Positions 41,840 through 50,613 of a stretch of DNA of 58,114 nucleotides are shown piece after piece. Origin of the DNA: Paraburkholderia solitsugae. Lineage in GTDB: Bacteria > Pseudomonadota > Gammaproteobacteria > Burkholderiales > Burkholderiaceae. A model generated the notes under the pieces. The model saw only the letters and a list, made by a program, of their open reading frames with translations, ran no database searches and was not told the origin of the DNA. The stretch spans positions 1 to 58,114 of the forward strand of contig NZ_WOEY01000181.1 of assembly GCF_013177695.1 (NCBI RefSeq), read 5' to 3'. Position 1 is the first letter of the stretch. Every line of letters starts with the position of its first letter. The position numbers were made by a program, and so were the translations under genes.

Positions 41840-43363
41840 ATGAAACTCACCCGTGTTGCAGCGCTATGTCTGCTCGCGTTCAATAGCGTTGCCGTGCTGG
41901 CGGCGACGCCGGCAAGCGGCGGATCCGACGCGGCGCAACTGGACGCGTTGAAGGCTCAGGTCGCCGCGCTTCAATCGCAAGTCGATGCGCTGCGCGCAAG
42001 CATCGCCACCGTGTCTGCGGCCGCGCCTGCGCCCGTGGCCGCCGCGCCGCCCGTGGTTCTGACGAACGACGACGCGACACAGATGCGCCAGCAGTTGAAC
42101 AACATGACGCTCAAGGTCGACTCGCTCGAAGATGCCGCCACGACGGGGCCGCTAGCCGGCCTGTCGATCACCGGTTATCTCGATCCGGTCTATCTGTACA
42201 ACCGTGCCCAGCATTCATCGGGCTTCATGTTCGTCAATCACGATCCGGGTGTCTACGACTACTACAACAGTACGATCGGCGACCTCTATCTCGACATCAA
42301 AAAGACCTTCGGCGTGGGCCCTATGGCGCCCGCCGCCGAAATCGTGATCGAGCCGAACCGCGGTTTCGGTTCGGTTCTGAGCAACGAGCGCGGCGGCCTC
42401 GGCAACAACATCCTGACTCAGGCGGATGTCACCGTACCGCTCAATGCGACCACCACGTTTGCCACCGGTTTGATGACAAGTCTCGCCGGCTATGAAGGGC
42501 AGCCTTCGAATCAGATGTTCACGCTGACCCATGGCCTGCTGTACGACTTCAGCGAGCCGGGCAATATGGTCGGCATCGGGCTGAAGGGGGCGAACTCCAC
42601 CTACAACCATCTCTGGCAGGTACTGTTCGGCAACGAGCAAATGCGCACCTCCGGGGCGATCGTCAACGCCGCGAACAACACCACCAAGAGCAACTGGACC
42701 CCTACGCTGAGCGCGCGCTTCGACGACGTTCTCTCGACCGCGCTCGATATCGGTATTTCCGGAACCATCGGGCGGCAAACGCTGTTCTCGTTGTGTCCGG
42801 ATAGCGGCGGCTATGGATACCAGTGCAATGCGTCGTCGCCGTTCGGCATGGTTCGCTACGTGGAAAGCGACCTGACTTACACGCGCGACAAACTGCAGTT
42901 GAACGCGCAGCTTGACTACGGCGAGTTGCAGAAGGGCGCCTGGAACGGCGGGACGGCGCGCTGGTATGGCTTCTCGTTGCTCGGGCATCGCAAGTGGACG
43001 ACCGAATGGCTCGGCCATATGGGCGCGACGCTGCGCTTCGACTATCTGAACGACACGGCCAACGGCGGCGGTGCCAGCAACATTCTGTACGGCGCCACGG
43101 GCGGCAATCCGGCGGTCAACGGCACGAGCGGTTTCGGTGTGGATCCGGCCTGCCTGCAACGATCGACAAGCAAAGGCAGCGAGTGCAAAGGCAGCGCGCA
43201 CTACGACATCACGGCCGATCTGCTGTTCTACCCCACCGCTCAGATCATCGTGAAGTTCGAATACCGGCACGACCAGGCGAGTCACGCGGTGTTCCTCAAC
43301 AGCAACGGCAGCTATTCGCGCGGCAACGATATCGCTGCGGCGCAATTCATCTACTCGTTCTAA
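41840..43363 (+). CDS. outer-membrane beta-barrel protein (DUF3138-like porin)
   Basis: A 507-aa exported protein. After a signal peptide (ending near AVLAATPA) comes a heptad-like coiled coil (LDALKAQVAALQSQVDALRASI), an Ala/Pro linker and a long beta-rich barrel region beginning at LSITGYLDPVYLYNR. It ends in phenylalanine (IYSF), the outer-membrane assembly signal. The layout resembles the DUF3138 family of Burkholderiales. It probably provides outer-membrane entry for the substrate handled by the flanking genes. Confidence 0.75.
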   Translation: MKLTRVAALCLLAFNSVAVLAATPASGGSDAAQLDALKAQVAALQSQVDALRASIATVSAAAPAPVAAAPPVVLTNDDATQMRQQLNNMTLKVDSLEDAATTGPLAGLSITGYLDPVYLYNRAQHSSGFMFVNHDPGVYDYYNSTIGDLYLDIKKTFGVGPMAPAAEIVIEPNRGFGSVLSNERGGLGNNILTQADVTVPLNATTTFATGLMTSLAGYEGQPSNQMFTLTHGLLYDFSEPGNMVGIGLKGANSTYNHLWQVLFGNEQMRTSGAIVNAANNTTKSNWTPTLSARFDDVLSTALDIGISGTIGRQTLFSLCPDSGGYGYQCNASSPFGMVRYVESDLTYTRDKLQLNAQLDYGELQKGAWNGGTARWYGFSLLGHRKWTTEWLGHMGATLRFDYLNDTANGGGASNILYGATGGNPAVNGTSGFGVDPACLQRSTSKGSECKGSAHYDITADLLFYPTAQIIVKFEYRHDQASHAVFLNSNGSYSRGNDIAAAQFIYSF

Positions 43364-43382
43364 ATCTTTCTACGTACCGCTT

Positions 43383-44819
43383 ATGAATCGAGAACTTTGC
43401 TACCTGTCAGCCACCGATGCGATTCGCCGCTTTCGCGCCGGCTCGCTGTCGCCGGTCGATTTGATGTCGAGCGTACTGGAGGCCGCCTATGAACAGCAGG
43501 CCAGTGCCAACGCGACAACGGTGATTCACGCCGATGCGGCGTTAGAACGCGCGCACCTTGCTGCGCGGCGCTACCGTGAAGGCACCGCGCGGCCGCTGGA
43601 AGGTATTCCTGTGGCCGTCAAGGACGAAAGCGCGGTGGCCGGATGGACCATCACCAATGGTTCGACGGTGCGGGAGTACTTCGCCGATAAAAATCATCCG
43701 ATGGTCGACAGACTCGTCGACGCCGGTGCGATTCCGCACGTGCAGACCACGACGCCTGAATTTTCCTGCCTCGGACAGACGTGGAGTCGACGGTGGGGCG
43801 TGACGCGCAACCCGTGGAATCTGCATTACACCTGCTCCGGTTCCAGCGGCGGCACCGCGGCCGCGCTCGCCGCGGGCTGCGCACCCATTGGCACGGGCAG
43901 CGACATGGCGGGCTCGATCCGCTTGCCGGCAGCGTTTCAAGGGCTATACGGATATAAACCGCCGCTTGGGCGCGTGCCGACCGCGGTCGGGGACGAGCTC
44001 TTCGCGTTCGCGACCGAAGGGCCGCTGGCGCGCAGTTTCGACGATCTGGTTGCGATGCAGAACGTCATCGCCGGGCCGCATCCTGATACCTACGCTGCCT
44101 TGCCAGCGGCGCCGCTGCCCACCCGCTACGACGATCTGAGCGGCTGGAAAATCGCCTTCAGCGTGACGCTCGGCAGTCCTGCCATCAGCGCCGATGTCGA
44201 AGCCAATCTGCACCATGCGCTCGATGGCTTGCGCCGCCGTGGCGCGGTCATCGAACCTGTCGCGATCGATTGGGATCTCAAGGAAATTGGCGAGACGTTG
44301 ATCGAAGGCATCTTCGGCATTTACTTTGGCGACCACTTCCGTTCATTGCCCGCCGATGCATACGGACAACTGAATTCGTACGTACGGATGCTGTGGGACA
44401 AACACCGTGATCGCCGTGCTTCGTTGACGCCCGCTGCTCAATGCGCCGCGAAGCTACAGCAGGATATGCACGCGAAAGTCTGGTCTCAGGGCTATCGTGC
44501 ATTGCTGTGTCCCACTTCCTTTACGACTGCGCTGCGTGCCGACTTCGATCCGTCCGTCGAGCCGGAAGTCGAGATTGCAGGCAAGTCGATCGAGAGCTAC
44601 CTCGGCTGGGCCGCCACGCCGCCGTTCAACCTTCTCAGCCGGTCTCCCGTGATCTCCGTGCCGACCGGCTTCGGCGCGAATCACGTGCCGACGGGCATGC
44701 AGATCGTCGCGCCTTCGTATCAGGACGAGGTCGCTTTCCAGATCGCGGCCAATCATGCGGCAGCCGACCGTTCTGGCCTGTACAGCAGCGTGTTCCCGGA
44801 TTTTCGCAGCGCGCCGTGA
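43383..44819 (+). CDS. amidase-signature hydrolase
   Basis: A 478-aa amidase with the complete Ser-cisSer-Lys triad: K80 (VAVKDES), S155 (GSSGGTAAAL) and S178 (GSDMAGSIR). Family enzymes cleave amide bonds to acid and ammonia or amine. No signal peptide is seen, so it acts in the cytosol on an imported amide. It starts 19 bp after the barrel-protein gene without an obvious ribosome site. The amidohydrolase gene follows after 31 bp. Confidence 0.88.
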   Translation: MNRELCYLSATDAIRRFRAGSLSPVDLMSSVLEAAYEQQASANATTVIHADAALERAHLAARRYREGTARPLEGIPVAVKDESAVAGWTITNGSTVREYFADKNHPMVDRLVDAGAIPHVQTTTPEFSCLGQTWSRRWGVTRNPWNLHYTCSGSSGGTAAALAAGCAPIGTGSDMAGSIRLPAAFQGLYGYKPPLGRVPTAVGDELFAFATEGPLARSFDDLVAMQNVIAGPHPDTYAALPAAPLPTRYDDLSGWKIAFSVTLGSPAISADVEANLHHALDGLRRRGAVIEPVAIDWDLKEIGETLIEGIFGIYFGDHFRSLPADAYGQLNSYVRMLWDKHRDRRASLTPAAQCAAKLQQDMHAKVWSQGYRALLCPTSFTTALRADFDPSVEPEVEIAGKSIESYLGWAATPPFNLLSRSPVISVPTGFGANHVPTGMQIVAPSYQDEVAFQIAANHAAADRSGLYSSVFPDFRSAP

Positions 44820-44850
44820 GCCGTTTTCACGTGATCGCAGAAGGACGAAT

Positions 44851-46575
44851 ATGAATCAACATGGAGTGAGCATGAATACAGAGGCAGCCGATTATGTTTT
44901 CGTCAATGCACGGGTCTATACCGTCGATCAGCAGAAGCCGTGGGCTGAGGCTGTTGCCGTACGCGGCGACCGAATCGTTTGCGTCGGCGATGAAAGCGCG
45001 GTGCGCGCGTTTATCGGCGAAGGGACCCAATGCATCGACGTCGGCCAGAGATTGATGCTGCCGGGTTTTGTCGAATCGCATTGGCATTTTTCGACAACCG
45101 CTTTCGCGTTTCAGGCGTTTGTGAACTTCGAAGACCCTCAGAAGGTGCTCGACGCATTGCGCGACTACGTGACTGGCCATCCGCACGAGAAGGCGATTAG
45201 CGGCATGGGCTGGGTCCAGGCAACCATGCCCGCGCATTTGCTGCGTAAGGAGACGCTCGACGAGATCTGTCCCGACCGCCCGGTCTGTCTGCTCTCTACC
45301 GATTTCCACAGCATGTGGACCAATTCGAAAGCGCTGGAGATCGCTGGTATCGATCGGGACACGCCGGTGGTGGAAGAGGGCGCGAGCTGGTTCGAGAAGG
45401 ATGCGGTGAGCGGCGAACCCACTGGCCTCGTCGTGGACGGCGCGGCCTATTCGCTGCTGATGCGCAGATTGAGCGACGCCGGCTATTTTCCACAAGGCAT
45501 CGACCTCTATCTGCAATCGTTTTCTGTCTGGCAAGAAAAACTCGCGGCGGCGGGCATCACGACGGTTTTCGATGCGGGCTTTCTCGACCCGAGTGGCGAT
45601 CAATCGCTGCTCTACGAGACCTTGCAGCAGATGGAGCGCGAAGACCGCCTCAAATTGCGGGTAGTCGGCAGCTACGCTGCGCTGGGCGCGGTGACCGATC
45701 CAGTCGCGACGCTGCTGGATTACCGCTCGCGTTATCACTCGCCGCTGGTGAAAGCCCAGGTGCTCAAGCTATTCGTCGACGGCACCGAAATGAACCATAC
45801 GGCGTATCTACTGGCGCCGTACGCCGACCAGCCGCATACGTGCGGCGACACAGCGATGCCGGAGGAGGATTTCAGGCGGCTGTTGCTCGAAGCGGACCGG
45901 CACGGCATTGATGTGATGATGCATTGCGTGGGCGACGCCGCGGTGCGGCTCGCGTTGGATGGTCTGGAGCAGGTGAATGCGACGAATCCGCCGCGCGAAC
46001 GGCGCCACGTGATTACCCACGCGTTCCTGACCCATCCGGACGATATTCCGCGCTTCCGTCGGCTCGGCGTGCTCGCCAACACGCAATTGCAATGGGGCGT
46101 GGTGGATGCCTATAGCGAGTTGATTCGTGAATACTACGGCGAAGAACGCTGGAGCAATATGTACAAGTTCCGTACCTTCATCGATCAGGGCGTGACCGTT
46201 TCGATCGGTATGGACGGACTGGCGTGTCAGTGCCGTTGCCAGCACCGGCCGGTCGAGCATATCGAATCGGGGCACACACGCCAGTTAGCAGGCGAGCCGA
46301 ATGCACCGGTGTTGCCCGACCGCAATGAGCGCCTGAGCATTCCGCAACTGATTGCGGCTTACACGATCAACGGTGCGTATCAACTGCGCATGGAGCACGA
46401 GATCGGATCGCTCACAAGCGGCAAGCGCGCGGACTTGATCGTGCTGGAGAGCGATCTGTTCGAAGTTGCACCGCATGATATCGGGCGCATGAATGTCGCG
46501 CTGACGATGATGAACGGAGCGGTCACACACGGGTCGCCGGAAGCGTTGGCGGTATCCGTATCGCGCTCCTGCTAG
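44851..46575 (+). CDS. YtcJ-like metal-dependent amidohydrolase, locally frame-shifted
   Basis: A 574-aa Amidohydrolase_3 protein. Metal ligands include ESHWHF near the N-terminus, the VDGTEMNHTAYL segment, HCVGDAAVRLALD and ITHAFLTHPDD. The C-terminal block GSLTSGKRADLIVLESDLFEV closes the composite barrel. AAGGA precedes ATG 44851. At residues 454-466 the reading frame gives the odd Cys-rich run MDGLACQCRCQHR, where family members have a (S/T)DW-V-type metal-site motif; the +1 frame there reads TDWRVSAVAST. Two compensating indels, natural or from sequencing, would explain this. The enzyme probably works after the amidase on the same substrate class. Confidence 0.82.
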   Translation: MNQHGVSMNTEAADYVFVNARVYTVDQQKPWAEAVAVRGDRIVCVGDESAVRAFIGEGTQCIDVGQRLMLPGFVESHWHFSTTAFAFQAFVNFEDPQKVLDALRDYVTGHPHEKAISGMGWVQATMPAHLLRKETLDEICPDRPVCLLSTDFHSMWTNSKALEIAGIDRDTPVVEEGASWFEKDAVSGEPTGLVVDGAAYSLLMRRLSDAGYFPQGIDLYLQSFSVWQEKLAAAGITTVFDAGFLDPSGDQSLLYETLQQMEREDRLKLRVVGSYAALGAVTDPVATLLDYRSRYHSPLVKAQVLKLFVDGTEMNHTAYLLAPYADQPHTCGDTAMPEEDFRRLLLEADRHGIDVMMHCVGDAAVRLALDGLEQVNATNPPRERRHVITHAFLTHPDDIPRFRRLGVLANTQLQWGVVDAYSELIREYYGEERWSNMYKFRTFIDQGVTVSIGMDGLACQCRCQHRPVEHIESGHTRQLAGEPNAPVLPDRNERLSIPQLIAAYTINGAYQLRMEHEIGSLTSGKRADLIVLESDLFEVAPHDIGRMNVALTMMNGAVTHGSPEALAVSVSRSC

Positions 46576-46602
46576 CGGGGCTTGCCTGTTGGACTGCCGG
46601 TG

Positions 46603-46848
46603 CTATGCAAAATCGGATGGGCCGGGCGCTGGCACGCCGGGCGGCGTGTCGGTGTCGCCCAGGCTGTCCTCGGCCTCTTCTTCAGGCGCCGGGGTGTCGC
46701 CTTTTTGTGGCAGCGGCTGATCCAGACCCGGTTCTACCGGCGTTGGAATCGCATCGCCGATGGGCTTGGAGACGTCGATGGGCGGGCTGCCCGGGTCTTC
46801 ATCAGGCTCGTTGCCGTGCTCGTTTGGGGGGTTGGGCTGATTAGTCAT
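46603..46848 (-). CDS. proline/acid-rich small hypothetical protein (81 aa)
   Basis: A low-complexity, disordered 81-aa protein rich in Pro, Asp and Glu (NQPNPPNEHGNEPDEDPGSPP...GDTPAPEEEAEDSLGD). GGAG sits 7 bases before ATG 46848, supporting translation. There is no family or membrane segment. It is convergent with the amidohydrolase gene. Confidence 0.55.
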   Translation of the reverse strand: MTNQPNPPNEHGNEPDEDPGSPPIDVSKPIGDAIPTPVEPGLDQPLPQKGDTPAPEEEAEDSLGDTDTPPGVPAPGPSDFA

Positions 46849-46937
46849 GACGGTTCTCCGGTGGATGAATAGCAAATCATCTATCAGCAATGCGCGTTCC
46901 ACGGCATCGCTTTACCGGCGGGCACATTCCAAAACCT

Positions 46938-47732
46938 TTATAAAACCCCGGATTTCCAGACCATCTGCGCGGCGGCAGCCAGAACGAACACCAGCACCAA
47001 CACCCGAAACGCCCCGGGCGGCAGCCTGTCCCGTAGCGGTCGCACTAAGAACATCCCGACAATCACCGGCACACTCGCGCAGGCCGAAATGGCCAGATCG
47101 CTCAAGCTGGCATGGGCACCGCCGCTAAATGTAGCGACCAGCGTGATAATCGACACCACCAGAATAATTGCGATCTGCTTCGTAAAGACTTTCCCGGTGG
47201 CGCCCGTGGCGATCAAATACATCGCCAGCAAAGGCCCTGGCACCGAAGCGATGCTCTCCATCACCGCCGCACCAAATCCCAGCACGAACCCGGCCGGCTT
47301 CGCCCACGTCGGCGACAACGTAAGCCGCGGCGAAAGCAACAGGAGCAGCGCCGCAACGATCAGTAACATGCCCGCGGCGGCCTGCGCGCGATGCGGCGCC
47401 AGCGAGATCAAGACGCTCACGCCGACGATGTTGCCGATCACCGTCCCGATCAACGGTGCAGCAATGCGCCGGACCGTCGGCAGCATGTCGCCGCCTTCCA
47501 GCGCCTGTGGAATATTGCCGAGAATGATCGGCATCGACAGCAATAGAACGGCCTCCTTGATCGGCATGAACTGGCTGAGAATCGGCATCGCAACCAGCGG
47601 CACGCCGATACTGACCACGCCCTTGACCATGCCGCCCAGCAACAGCGCTGCAATGATGCCAAGCAGCGCGTAAAGGCTGAGCGTCTGCAGGCTCGCGCCA
47701 AGTACGCCGTTGGCGAAACTGAAATGAAACAT
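46938..47732 (-). CDS. TauE/SafE-family permease
   Basis: A 264-aa inner-membrane protein of about eight helices. It starts LYALLGIIAALLLGGMVKGVVSIGVPLVAMPILSQFMPIKEAVLLLSMPIILGNI, the TauE/SafE first repeat. The second repeat contains GFVLGFGAAVMESIASVPGPLLAMYLIATG. The family exports sulfite or organosulfur anions in some species, but substrates are diverse. ATG 47732 is the family-like start; the ribosome site is weak. Confidence 0.83.
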   Translation of the reverse strand: MFHFSFANGVLGASLQTLSLYALLGIIAALLLGGMVKGVVSIGVPLVAMPILSQFMPIKEAVLLLSMPIILGNIPQALEGGDMLPTVRRIAAPLIGTVIGNIVGVSVLISLAPHRAQAAAGMLLIVAALLLLLSPRLTLSPTWAKPAGFVLGFGAAVMESIASVPGPLLAMYLIATGATGKVFTKQIAIILVVSIITLVATFSGGAHASLSDLAISACASVPVIVGMFLVRPLRDRLPPGAFRVLVLVFVLAAAAQMVWKSGVL

Positions 47733-47920
47733 GGTTGAGGTCCGCGAGCCAACCGCGCGGACCAGATGGGCCGGATGCGCGGGCAGTGGCTTGTTTTTAT
47801 CGTTCGGCCAGTTCAATGCCCGCGTGTCGCGCAAGGGTCGAAGCAGCCAGCTAAGTGAGGCCGCATGATACCGTGCCCGCGCTCAAGCCGTCTGAAGGCA
47901 GAACGTAAGGAATGGTGCCT

Positions 47921-49105
47921 TCAAATGGCGTCTGAAGCGGTGCCTTCATCGCTCAGCGCACGCCCATTGCGAACGGCTAACGGGGCCGGTGTTTGCGCAG
48001 CCGCTGGCGTCGCGGTGCCCACCGGCGCGCGCCGCGTCTTCAAGCGAAGAATCGGCGCTTCGATCAGTCGCCAGGACAGCACGGCCATCGTCAGCGAAAT
48101 CGCAAACGACGCGGCGATCCCGGCGAGGTGCGCCCACAGCGGTACGGTGCCGCCGAAGAACGCCGCCGCGTGACGGTTGCGGGTCAGGTCCGGAATCAGA
48201 TTGTGATAGAGATAAAAGCCGTAACTGATGCGCCCGAAGCTCACCAGCCAGCCGGTTTCAAGCAGACCGATCACCGCCGCGTTGCGGCAGCACGCAATCG
48301 AACACACAAGCGCCGCGATAGAGACGCCATACACAGCACTGACCGTCGTGAAGGCAAGCGAGCTGCCCAACTGACTCCACCTTGGCTCAGTCGCACACAA
48401 GCCCACCAGGCAAACACTCAACACGAACAGCGTCATGCCATGCCCGAGCATGACGCGCAAGCGGCTCTCTTTCCCTGCGATCATCAAGCCGCCTATCCCG
48501 CCCAACGCCAGCAGCCAGAAGTTGGTCAGTGGATGCGTATAGATCGTGATCTCCTGCCACCGTGCCGCACGCATCGCCAGCAGCGAAAGGAGTCCAACCG
48601 CGACGATCGTGAGACACACCGCGCGATGCCGGCGCGCCGCAACCAGCAGCAATAACGGCGCAAACACGAGATAAAACTGCTCTTCAATCGCGAGACTCCA
48701 GAGATGCGAGTAACGCCCCGGCCAGTCATGGAGCACCGAGCCGATCCAGAAGTTCGACAGATAAGCGAAATGGAATGGCATGCCGCTGGCCAGTTCGGGA
48801 CTCCCCATCCCGAACGTCATGAGCACACACATCACCACCAGCATCAGGTAGTAAATCGGAAAGATGCGTAGCGTGCGGCGAAACAGGAAGCGCTTCAGTT
48901 CAGCACCGAACCGGCTGCCGTTTGTTTCGATGCGCGTGCGTTGCGCGGACAGGATACCGATGATCAGAAAGCCGCTCAGCGCGAAGAAGATCCACACGCC
49001 GAGGTGGCCGATCTCGCCAATGTCGCCGAATAGACGGTGCTGAAAAAATACCATTAGGACTGCAATCGCGCGCAATCCGTCGAAGCCGGCAATCCTGTTG
49101 TTCAT
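47921..49105 (-). CDS. OafA/YrhL-type membrane acyltransferase
   Basis: A 394-aa acyltransferase-3 protein with about ten helices. The N-terminus NNRIAGFDGLRAIAVLMVFFQHRLF contains the GLRAIAVL motif and the conserved histidine. R and E residues in YSHLWSLAIEEQFYLVFAPLLLL mark the second active-site loop. Members O-acetylate surface polysaccharides or other envelope glycans. It is monocistronic, and its 5' region contains an inverted repeat with flanking A/T tracts (49194-49227). Confidence 0.85.
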   Translation of the reverse strand: MNNRIAGFDGLRAIAVLMVFFQHRLFGDIGEIGHLGVWIFFALSGFLIIGILSAQRTRIETNGSRFGAELKRFLFRRTLRIFPIYYLMLVVMCVLMTFGMGSPELASGMPFHFAYLSNFWIGSVLHDWPGRYSHLWSLAIEEQFYLVFAPLLLLVAARRHRAVCLTIVAVGLLSLLAMRAARWQEITIYTHPLTNFWLLALGGIGGLMIAGKESRLRVMLGHGMTLFVLSVCLVGLCATEPRWSQLGSSLAFTTVSAVYGVSIAALVCSIACCRNAAVIGLLETGWLVSFGRISYGFYLYHNLIPDLTRNRHAAAFFGGTVPLWAHLAGIAASFAISLTMAVLSWRLIEAPILRLKTRRAPVGTATPAAAQTPAPLAVRNGRALSDEGTASDAI

Positions 49106-49193
49106 TGGGGTGGTGCTCTAGTGCGAAGGCAGCGCGTGAAACGCGGGATGCCCGACGGGCCTCTACGAACCCATCCTACGATGAAAAAAAGCG

Positions 49194-49227
49194 AAAAAAA
49201 TCGCGCATCGCAAGCGGCGATTTTTTT
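49194..49227. terminator. perfect bidirectional terminator-like hairpin in a divergent promoter gap
   Basis: Seven A's plus TCGC (49194-49204) pair with GCGA plus seven T's (49217-49227) around a 12-nt loop; an eighth T follows. On either strand it reads as a stem with a T-run. It lies in the 401-bp gap (49106-49506) between two divergent genes, about 90 nt upstream of the acyltransferase ATG. It could therefore be a leader attenuator, or could separate the two promoters. No gene was accepted in the gap. Confidence 0.55.
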
Positions 49228-49506
49228 TCCGCAGGCCTTACCGATTGCGCTCACGCCTGACGCATTAAAAGCCGCAAAACTTCCCGCAATCGAAGGCGCG
49301 ATGACGCAGCATTACCGCACGCCGACATCTGAATTTCAGATTGCTGCCACTTCGCCTGCATTTAAAGGGTGGTTGTTAGCGCAAGTCGACGGGGCACACG
49401 GTATCGATGGGAACGTTTTATTGTTATGGAGTTCCTACTGAGGACAACGGTATCTGACCGCTTTTCAAGGCGCGTTGCCTGCACGCGCCATCTTGCGAGA
49501 ACCTGT

Positions 49507-50613
49507 ATGGACCCACGCCGCGGACGCTCGATCGAAGTGGATTTCTTTCGCGGCGTCGTGCTGATTGTTATCGTGTTGGACCACATGCCCGGCAGCACGC
49601 TGTCGCATCTGATGTTGCACACGTATGCCTTGTGCGACTCGGCCGAAGTGTTCGTGTTCCTCGGCGGCTATGCGTCGGCGGCAGCGTATACGGCGGTGCT
49701 CGCGGGGCGTGGCGAGAACGCGGCGAAGATGCGCTTCGTCTGGCGCTGCTGGGAGATCTATCGCGCCTATCTATTGACGGCAGTATTGACGCTGCTGTCC
49801 GGTGCCGTTCTCGCGCAATGGCATCTGAACCCGCCGATGGTCGACCTGAGCGGCTGGCAGCCGTTCGTGATTCAGCCACTGCGCGAGACGTTCGATATTG
49901 CCGTGCTGCGGCACCAGCCGTATTTATCAAGCGTGCTGCCCATGTACGTCGTTTTTGCGTTATGCGTGCCGTTCGTGGTGCCGCTGGCGCGCCGTTCGTC
50001 GCTCGCGGCGCTGGGCTTGAGCGTGACGATCTGGGCGCTGGCCCGTCCGTTGGCCGGACTATTCAGCATTGACGACATGGCCGACTGGGCTTTTAATCCG
50101 TTTGCATGGCAACTGATGTTCGTGCTCGGTATTCTGTGCCGGGTGCAACCCGTCAGCGAGCGCTTTCACGCGACCCGCACCGCGCGCTGGTTCACGCGCG
50201 CCGCGGTGGTTGCGGTGCTGGCATTCGCTATCGTCAAACTCTTTGTGCTGACGCAGCCGCTGCCCGGCGTGCATAAACAAAACCTTTCCGTGGAACGTGT
50301 GATCAACTTCATCGCCATTGCCTGGCTCGCCGCGCAGTTCGTGCGCCAGGGCCGCGTCGCGTGGCTCGCACAGCGGTTGCCGGCGGTGGTGACGGTCGGC
50401 CGTACCGGGCTCGTGTGTTTCGTCGCCGGCACGCTGGTGTCGTTGATCGTCGATACGGCGACGCCGCATACGTTCCATGGTTTTCGCGGCACGCTGATCG
50501 GACTCGGCGGCGATCTGGTCGCCATCGGCGCGCTGCTGATGATCGCGCGCGGCTGGAACGGCTGGAAAGGGCAGCCGTCGCGCCCGGCGGTCAACGGCGC
50601 GGGTTACGGATGA
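49507..50613 (+). CDS. OpgC-type membrane acyltransferase
   Basis: A 368-aa polytopic membrane protein. The N-terminus RSIEVDFFRGVVLIVIVLDHMPGS and the segment LCDSAEVFVFLGGYASA are the OpgC hallmarks (a relative of acyltransferase-3). OpgC succinylates osmoregulated periplasmic glucans in E. coli; no opgG or opgH is adjacent, so the acceptor may differ. ATG 49507 has only a weak GAGA upstream. Its TGA stop overlaps the next start in ATGA, coupling it to the esterase gene. Confidence 0.83.
   Translation: MDPRRGRSIEVDFFRGVVLIVIVLDHMPGSTLSHLMLHTYALCDSAEVFVFLGGYASAAAYTAVLAGRGENAAKMRFVWRCWEIYRAYLLTAVLTLLSGAVLAQWHLNPPMVDLSGWQPFVIQPLRETFDIAVLRHQPYLSSVLPMYVVFALCVPFVVPLARRSSLAALGLSVTIWALARPLAGLFSIDDMADWAFNPFAWQLMFVLGILCRVQPVSERFHATRTARWFTRAAVVAVLAFAIVKLFVLTQPLPGVHKQNLSVERVINFIAIAWLAAQFVRQGRVAWLAQRLPAVVTVGRTGLVCFVAGTLVSLIVDTATPHTFHGFRGTLIGLGGDLVAIGALLMIARGWNGWKGQPSRPAVNGAGYG

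Noticed and set aside
49121..49441. 106-aa plus-strand ORF in the acyltransferase/OpgC gap
   Set aside because: It reads through the A/T-tract hairpin, has no ribosome site and no protein-like segment.
50361..50609. N-terminal extension of the esterase reading frame
   Set aside because: It overlaps the OpgC coding sequence and is Arg-rich. The ATGA-coupled start gives a proper signal peptide.
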